Source: Acidobacteriota bacterium
GTDB taxonomy: Bacteria > Acidobacteriota > Terriglobia > UBA7540
DNA length: 36,765 nt
Reading direction: 5' to 3'
Assembly: GCA_023474345.1 (NCBI GenBank)
Contig: JAMCXS010000025.1
Location: 1-36,765, forward strand
The notes under the pieces are model-generated. The model ran no database searches. It was not told the origin of the DNA and saw only the letters and a list, made by a program, of their open reading frames with translations. Positions 32,853 to 36,765 of this stretch are shown here, in pieces. The position numbers and the translations under genes were made by a program. The first letter of the stretch is position 1; each line of letters opens with the position of its first letter.

Positions 32853-33838
32853 AAGCATCTTCGATCTCAGAAGCCCTGCGAGTGCTCGTGGCTGCCCATC
32901 AGCCAGCCTTCATTTGGGGCGGGCCAGGAATCGGGAAATCGGCGGTGGTCAAACAGCTTGCCGAAGCGCTAAAAATCACACTCCAAGACGTAAGGGCGCT
33001 CTTGCTCGATCCCGTTGACCTTCGCGGCCTGCCGTTCTTAGGAAACGACGGCCGGTCGAAGTGGGCATCGCCGGAGTTTCTCCCGCAGGACGGATCGGGC
33101 ATCCTCTTCCTCGACGAACTGAATGCCGCGCCAGCCATGGTGCAAGCCAGTTGCTATCAATTGGTGCTGGATCGCAAGCTGGGCGAATACACATTGCCCG
33201 AAGGTTGGGCCATCATCGCCGCCGGCAACCGCGATTCGGACCGAGGGGCTACGACCCGGATGCCCACACCTTTGCGAAACCGGTTTGTGCATCTGGATTT
33301 TGAGGTTGATGTGCAGGACTGGTCTGAGTGGGCGATTCAGGCGGCTATTCGCCCCGAGGTGATTGCCTTTCTTCGCTTCCGGCCGGAACTTCTGAGTGCA
33401 TTCGACCGCGACACGAATGCGTTCCCCTCACCGCGTTCTTGGGAATTCGTTTCGCGCATCCTTGACTCACTCGACTCCCAGTCGAACCCGGCGATTGAGC
33501 ACGAAGTCATAGCGGGGGCTGTGGGAACGGGTGCCGCAACGGAATTCTCAGCCTTCTTGCGGATGTTCCGGGAATTGCCCAACATTGATGCCATCCTGCT
33601 GAATCCCACGAAGGAGCCCGTACCAGAAAACGCGGCCGCGCAATATGCGGTGGCCTCTGCCTTGGCGCGATGCGCCTCAGACATGAACTTCGACCGCATT
33701 TGTCTGTACTTGGACCGCCTCCCAACCGAATTTCGGGTCTTGTGCGTGCGCGACGCGACTCTCCGCCAGCCGGCCATCCGCTGCACCGCTGGCTACACCA
33801 AGTGGGCAGTCGCGAACCACCACGTCATCGCTTCGTGA
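32849..33838 (+). CDS. MoxR-family AAA+ ATPase
   Basis: This is a 329-aa protein. Walker A is 'GGPGIGKSAVV' (about 24-34); Walker B is 'GILFLDELNAA' (about 84-94); sensor 1 Asn lies in 'AAGNRDSDRGA'; and 'TPLRNRFVHLDFEV' carries the arginine-finger region. MoxR ATPases remodel partner proteins and usually pair with a von Willebrand (VWA/CoxE-type) protein that recruits metal or substrate. No VWA gene is present before the window ends. A DUF3150-like gene, a frequent neighbour of such ATPases, starts 2 kb further on the same strand, after an inverted two-gene cassette. The upstream coupling (ATGA) ties it to the 128-aa protein. Confidence 0.88.
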   Translation: MKASSISEALRVLVAAHQPAFIWGGPGIGKSAVVKQLAEALKITLQDVRALLLDPVDLRGLPFLGNDGRSKWASPEFLPQDGSGILFLDELNAAPAMVQASCYQLVLDRKLGEYTLPEGWAIIAAGNRDSDRGATTRMPTPLRNRFVHLDFEVDVQDWSEWAIQAAIRPEVIAFLRFRPELLSAFDRDTNAFPSPRSWEFVSRILDSLDSQSNPAIEHEVIAGAVGTGAATEFSAFLRMFRELPNIDAILLNPTKEPVPENAAAQYAVASALARCASDMNFDRICLYLDRLPTEFRVLCVRDATLRQPAIRCTAGYTKWAVANHHVIAS

Positions 33839-33888
33839 CGATCTGGAGTGCGTACCAGCGGGCATTGTGCTAAGAGCAGAGGAACGTC

Positions 33889-34737
33889 CTAATCTGGCGA
33901 CCTCAACTGCTTAAGAAACTGAACGATGCTAGTAGCCCGAACAATTGCGATTGATTTTAACTTGAAAAGCCGTCTGTAACGGTCATCGGGACCAATCAGG
34001 GTCGACATGGAGTCCTCGCGTGGGGTCACTTGTAGCGGCTCAGGCACCGGGAAATCATATATCACCCAGTCAACAGGCTGCGTATCCGCCTTCTCCAAGG
34101 GAACGTCCCCCGTCTTCAAGTCGACATCGTTAGGATTGTATCTGGTAACGAAAAGCTCGGCCGACGTAATCACCACGGGAATGTAGAAATAGGTCTGCGG
34201 GGCGTTCGGGTCCATGCGCTTTTTCTGCTCGTTCGCAAGGCCACCGACTCCCGTCAGCACTTGGGTGCATGCAGCATAGATGTTTTCAGTCCTGCCGGAT
34301 TTCCCCTTGGTCGGCTTGACGTGTGATACTTCGAGTCCCATATCGACAAAATGGGCTGGATCACTCCCGACAATCTGGCACTCATGGGTCTGAACAACTG
34401 GCTTCCTCGGAGCATGAGCCAGATGCGCGACCATTGTCATCAAAAACTCCGGCCGTGGCGCAGGAGTAGAAGAACTGGCAGAGAAAACCCAGAAGACATA
34501 TTCAGGGTGGGCACGCTTACATTCGAAGACGACATAGGTGCGCCCAGTGTCGAGCATTCTTAACACGAAATCGATGACAGTATCTTCCGGGCCGATTGAA
34601 ACAGGATATTCTTCGGATTCAACTCGATAGCGACCGCTCAGGGATCTGACTTCATTGACGCATCTCTTCTGGAATAGAAATCCGTGTTCTTCCAGAGCTT
34701 TGATCGCCGTTTGATGAATATTGCCCGCCTTGCTCAT
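33889..34737 (-). CDS. PD-(D/E)XK-like nuclease fold protein
   Basis: This is a 282-aa protein from ATG 34737. The nuclease-like core is 'TVIDFVLRMLDTGRTYVVFE' followed by C-K: D56, then E72-x-K74 on the next strand, preceded by a helix and acidic residues (E41-E43). This is the usual metal-site order of restriction-endonuclease folds. A later part (about 125-260) is mixed alpha/beta with no named family. It is transcribed with, and 92 bp downstream of, the receiver-like gene on the minus strand. Its location inside a plus-strand MoxR/DUF3150 module suggests a defence or accessory cassette. Enzymatic activity is inferred from the motif only. Confidence 0.7.
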   Translation of the reverse strand: MSKAGNIHQTAIKALEEHGFLFQKRCVNEVRSLSGRYRVESEEYPVSIGPEDTVIDFVLRMLDTGRTYVVFECKRAHPEYVFWVFSASSSTPAPRPEFLMTMVAHLAHAPRKPVVQTHECQIVGSDPAHFVDMGLEVSHVKPTKGKSGRTENIYAACTQVLTGVGGLANEQKKRMDPNAPQTYFYIPVVITSAELFVTRYNPNDVDLKTGDVPLEKADTQPVDWVIYDFPVPEPLQVTPREDSMSTLIGPDDRYRRLFKLKSIAIVRATSIVQFLKQLRSPD

Positions 34738-34829
34738 GGCAGCGAGATTCCTTGCCTTTCGAATTCTGGTTTAGAACTAACTACTGGTAATCGATACGGA
34801 ATGAGTAGACAAGGGGCCTTCATCCTGTC

Positions 34830-35612
34830 CTATTTCTCCTCGGCAGAGCGCAGAGAGTACCGTACTGGCCCCCAGCCGATGCTGAGGCGCCCCAATTGCT
34901 TCGTCAACCACGGCGCGGACTGGCGGCGATATCTCAACATTGCATTGATTCTGTCCCGTTGAATCCGCGTGGCCCGACTCGCACTTTCACCGGCTTCAGA
35001 TGGATCAAGTTTCTCCAACATCCAGTGGGTGTTTTCAACTGCCGAGGAAGGGGAGACAAGCCAGTCGTTGCAGCTCAGCAGCAGCGTTGCCTTACGCGAG
35101 AAGAGAAGCACAGGGATGCGCTCGTTGCAACGCGCCGCGTGTTCGGCGACATCACGTGCGATGTCGAATCCGTCCAGCGACCATTCACCTTTCCAGCGGT
35201 CCCACACACGCGGGAGGTCAGACACAGTGCATCCATATATCTCGTTGTAGATTGTCAACAGGTGGTCGGCTTGCGCGTCATCCCGAGGAGGCTTTGCAGG
35301 GAAGAATACATCTGTCACGACTGCGTCGCAAAGCGTGCCGGCAGTTAGTGCTGCTGCGACGTGCCTCCTGTTGCTAAAGGTAAGGAGAGCAAAGTGATTT
35401 TGGTGGTTTTCAACGAACCACGCGCGATTGGCGTGTTCGTCATCGACAAACCACACCAAAGGACGATTTCCAAGCCGCTTCTTTAACGTCTTACGCCATG
35501 AGCGATGAGTCTTTTGAAGTTCGACGAGCGGCATTGGTTGGGAGTCGGGGTCCACCCGCAGGGTACCTGCGTCTTCGTCGAATGCAGCCAGGCCAGTGTG
35601 AGCATTAATCAT
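34830..35612 (-). CDS. Receiver-like (response-regulator-type) protein with insertion
   Basis: This is a 260-aa protein from ATG 35612. Residues about 50-105 follow a receiver domain: 'PLVWFVDDEHANRAWFVE' with the acidic pair D57-D58, then 'DAVVTDVFFP' with the phosphate-accepting D101. About 60 residues are inserted before the next strand 'IPVLLFSRKA' (S172 at the Thr/Ser switch position). The conserved Lys-Pro of the last strand is not evident. No output domain is recognised in the helical tail (about 205-260). It probably acts as a signal switch, or pseudo-receiver, for the neighbouring nuclease-like protein. There is no histidine kinase nearby. The start lies only 8 bases after a TATAAT box. 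Confidence 0.65.
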   Translation of the reverse strand: MINAHTGLAAFDEDAGTLRVDPDSQPMPLVELQKTHRSWRKTLKKRLGNRPLVWFVDDEHANRAWFVENHQNHFALLTFSNRRHVAAALTAGTLCDAVVTDVFFPAKPPRDDAQADHLLTIYNEIYGCTVSDLPRVWDRWKGEWSLDGFDIARDVAEHAARCNERIPVLLFSRKATLLLSCNDWLVSPSSAVENTHWMLEKLDPSEAGESASRATRIQRDRINAMLRYRRQSAPWLTKQLGRLSIGWGPVRYSLRSAEEK

Positions 35613-35620
35613 AATTGCAG

Positions 35621-35626
35621 ATTATA
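35621..35626 (-). promoter_or_regulatory. -10 box suggesting a leaderless transcript
   Basis: Read on the minus strand, TATAAT ends 8 bases before the ATG of the receiver-like gene, and no ribosome-binding sequence lies between. Transcription starting at the usual distance from a -10 box would begin at or next to the ATG. No good -35 box is seen. Confidence 0.4.
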
Positions 35627-35857
35627 GACGAATGGTCGCCAACACGCTTGCAGAGGCATCCGGATCTGGTAACAAGCCTGTCTGAGGGGAGCATAGGAAC
35701 GTGTACCAAGTGACTTGTGGACAAGGGCGACCGGGGCGTTGGCAGGAACGACCGGGATCAAATGGGATTCGCTGCCCCCCGTAGGAATCAGCAGCTACCA
35801 ACAAAGATTAGCGTGGCTTCCCAGAAGGGCTGCCAAGAAAACACAGGGGATATTGCC

Positions 35858-36765
35858 GTGAACGACATTTCAGAACCATCTTTGTCTTCGCGGGCCATGC
35901 TTTGCTCGCTTTCGATCAGCATGTGGTCAGCGCGGAAACATGACCCCCAAGCCTCCGAGGAAATCGCACAACGACACGGCGCGCAAGCTGACGCGGGCCG
36001 TTATCACAAGGTGCTTCTTCCAAAGGCGGCGCTCGCCGAGGTCCAGAAAATCGTCAGCGACGCCCGCCAGGAGCACTACTTTATGACACTGCCTTGGGAC
36101 GATAACGGTTATCGTGTGCTCCCGGCCGCCGCCTACCTGGACCACACCGAACGAATGCGGGAACTTTCGAACCGGTTCTCTCCGGCTGTTGAAACCCTTG
36201 CGCAGCAATTCGGCCAGCTTGTTGAAGAAGCCAAAGTGCGACTTGGCGGGCTATTCCGTCCGGAGGATTATCCGTCGCCCGAGGAACTGCGCTCGAAATT
36301 CTCCTTCGAGACTAAGGTCATGCCTCTGCCCGATGCGGGTGATTTCCGGGTCACATTGGGCGACGCGGAGAAAGAGCGAATCAAGCGCCAGATTACCGCT
36401 GCAGTTGAAGCGTCGCTTCAGGTCGCGAGCCGGGAACTGTGGAAGCGGCTTTACGAAGCCGTGACCCATCTGGCTGAACGACTTCACGCTTACAAGGTGA
36501 CTGACGGAGGAGTCGAGCATCCATTCCGCGATTCCATCGTGACCAACTTGGTAAAGCTGGTTGATGTCCTGCCGAAGTTGAATGTCACCGGAGACCCGGA
36601 GCTGGAAAGACTGGCCGCGCAAGTGCGCGCTTCACTCTTCGTTGATCCGCAAGAGCTAAGGAAATCGGATTCGATTCGCAACGAGACGGCCAAAACCGCC
36701 TCAGCCATCGCAAGCCGCATGGCAGCGTACATGGGAGCTTATGGGCTCACTCCACCTGATGATCG
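35858..36765 (+). CDS. DUF3150-like protein (partial, runs off the right edge)
   Basis: At least 302 residues run from GTG 35858, behind AGGGGA. The frame is open to the window end. Its run 'LSISMWSARKHDPQASEEIA' with 'DAGRYHKVLLPKAAL' and 'HYFMTLPWDDNGYRVLPAA' is what I recall of the DUF3150 family, whose function is unknown. A long helical middle ('MRELSNRFSPAVETLAQQF') and 'LPDAGDFRVTLGD' follow, again as in that family. DUF3150 genes often stand beside MoxR-type ATPases and VWA proteins on plasmids and phages. Here the MoxR gene lies 2 kb upstream on the same strand, beyond the inverted nuclease/receiver pair. The family name is from memory and should be checked by profile search. Confidence 0.8.
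   Translation, partial: MNDISEPSLSSRAMLCSLSISMWSARKHDPQASEEIAQRHGAQADAGRYHKVLLPKAALAEVQKIVSDARQEHYFMTLPWDDNGYRVLPAAAYLDHTERMRELSNRFSPAVETLAQQFGQLVEEAKVRLGGLFRPEDYPSPEELRSKFSFETKVMPLPDAGDFRVTLGDAEKERIKRQITAAVEASLQVASRELWKRLYEAVTHLAERLHAYKVTDGGVEHPFRDSIVTNLVKLVDVLPKLNVTGDPELERLAAQVRASLFVDPQELRKSDSIRNETAKTASAIASRMAAYMGAYGLTPPDD

Noticed and set aside
1-36765. CRISPR arrays, tRNA and rRNA genes
   Set aside because: No regularly spaced direct repeats, cloverleaf-like sequences or rRNA signatures were noticed on reading. A dedicated scan (tRNAscan-SE, minced) would settle this.

Overview
The window looks like accessory DNA from an Acidobacteriota (Terriglobia-like) genome: a large plasmid, an integrative conjugative element (ICE) or a genomic island. 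The clues are a moderately high G+C content, tightly coupled operons (ATGA/GTGA overlaps), an OAR-style TonB receptor with an N-terminal carboxypeptidase-regulatory-like domain beside NikR, and small secreted and basic proteins of a kind I associate with this phylum. The phylum call is inference from protein style. No rRNA, tRNA or CRISPR array was seen.

Layout. (1) 1-8277: a plus-strand transfer-like operon. It holds a 922-aa protein with an RNA-polymerase-like triple-aspartate motif, a VirB9/TrbG-like secreted protein, small membrane proteins, a VirD4/TraD-like coupling ATPase, a membrane coiled-coil protein, an unknown protein and a replication-relaxation-like protein. No VirB4-type ATPase or classical relaxase is present in the window. 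(2) 8278-8684: a non-coding stretch with a perfect 14-bp inverted repeat. (3) 8685-10637: a minus-strand zinc-ribbon/TPR/membrane gene. (4) 10895-12139: a protein like gp3-type recombination directionality factors. (5) 12331-15778: a metal-uptake cargo block (cupin, remnant of a second TonB receptor, intact TonB receptor, nikR). (6) 15987-20716: a plus-strand replication-like operon with an archaeo-eukaryotic primase of TOTE type, an HD-domain protein and several unknown proteins. (7) 20765-24851: a gene for a stand-alone class II ribonucleotide reductase C-terminal (TSCPD + zinc ribbon) protein. It is split between an Arg codon and a Trp codon by a recombinase-in-trio (RIT) element carrying three overlapping tyrosine recombinase genes. 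(8) 24842-27101: small genes and a gene remnant. (9) 27163-28275: a complete sliding clamp gene (dnaN) with no dnaA nearby. (10) 28473-32132: a minus-strand pair encoding an Hsp70-like ATPase and a large protein ending in a GrpE-like exchange-factor domain. (11) 32466-36765: a MoxR-type AAA+ operon and a DUF3150-like gene (running off the window), separated by an inverted two-gene cassette encoding a PD-(D/E)XK-like nuclease and a receiver-like protein.

How it may work together (inference): the backbone supplies conjugation (coupling protein, VirB9-like), replication (primase, clamp) and recombination control (RDF-like). The cargo handles nickel or other metal uptake, and probably stress or defence through the Hsp70-GrpE pair, the MoxR/DUF3150 module and the nuclease/receiver cassette. 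The most novel candidates are the polymerase-like protein at the head of the transfer operon, the Hsp70 plus GrpE-fusion pair, and the nuclease/receiver cassette inside the MoxR module. The clearest single event is the RIT insertion, which can be read to the codon.
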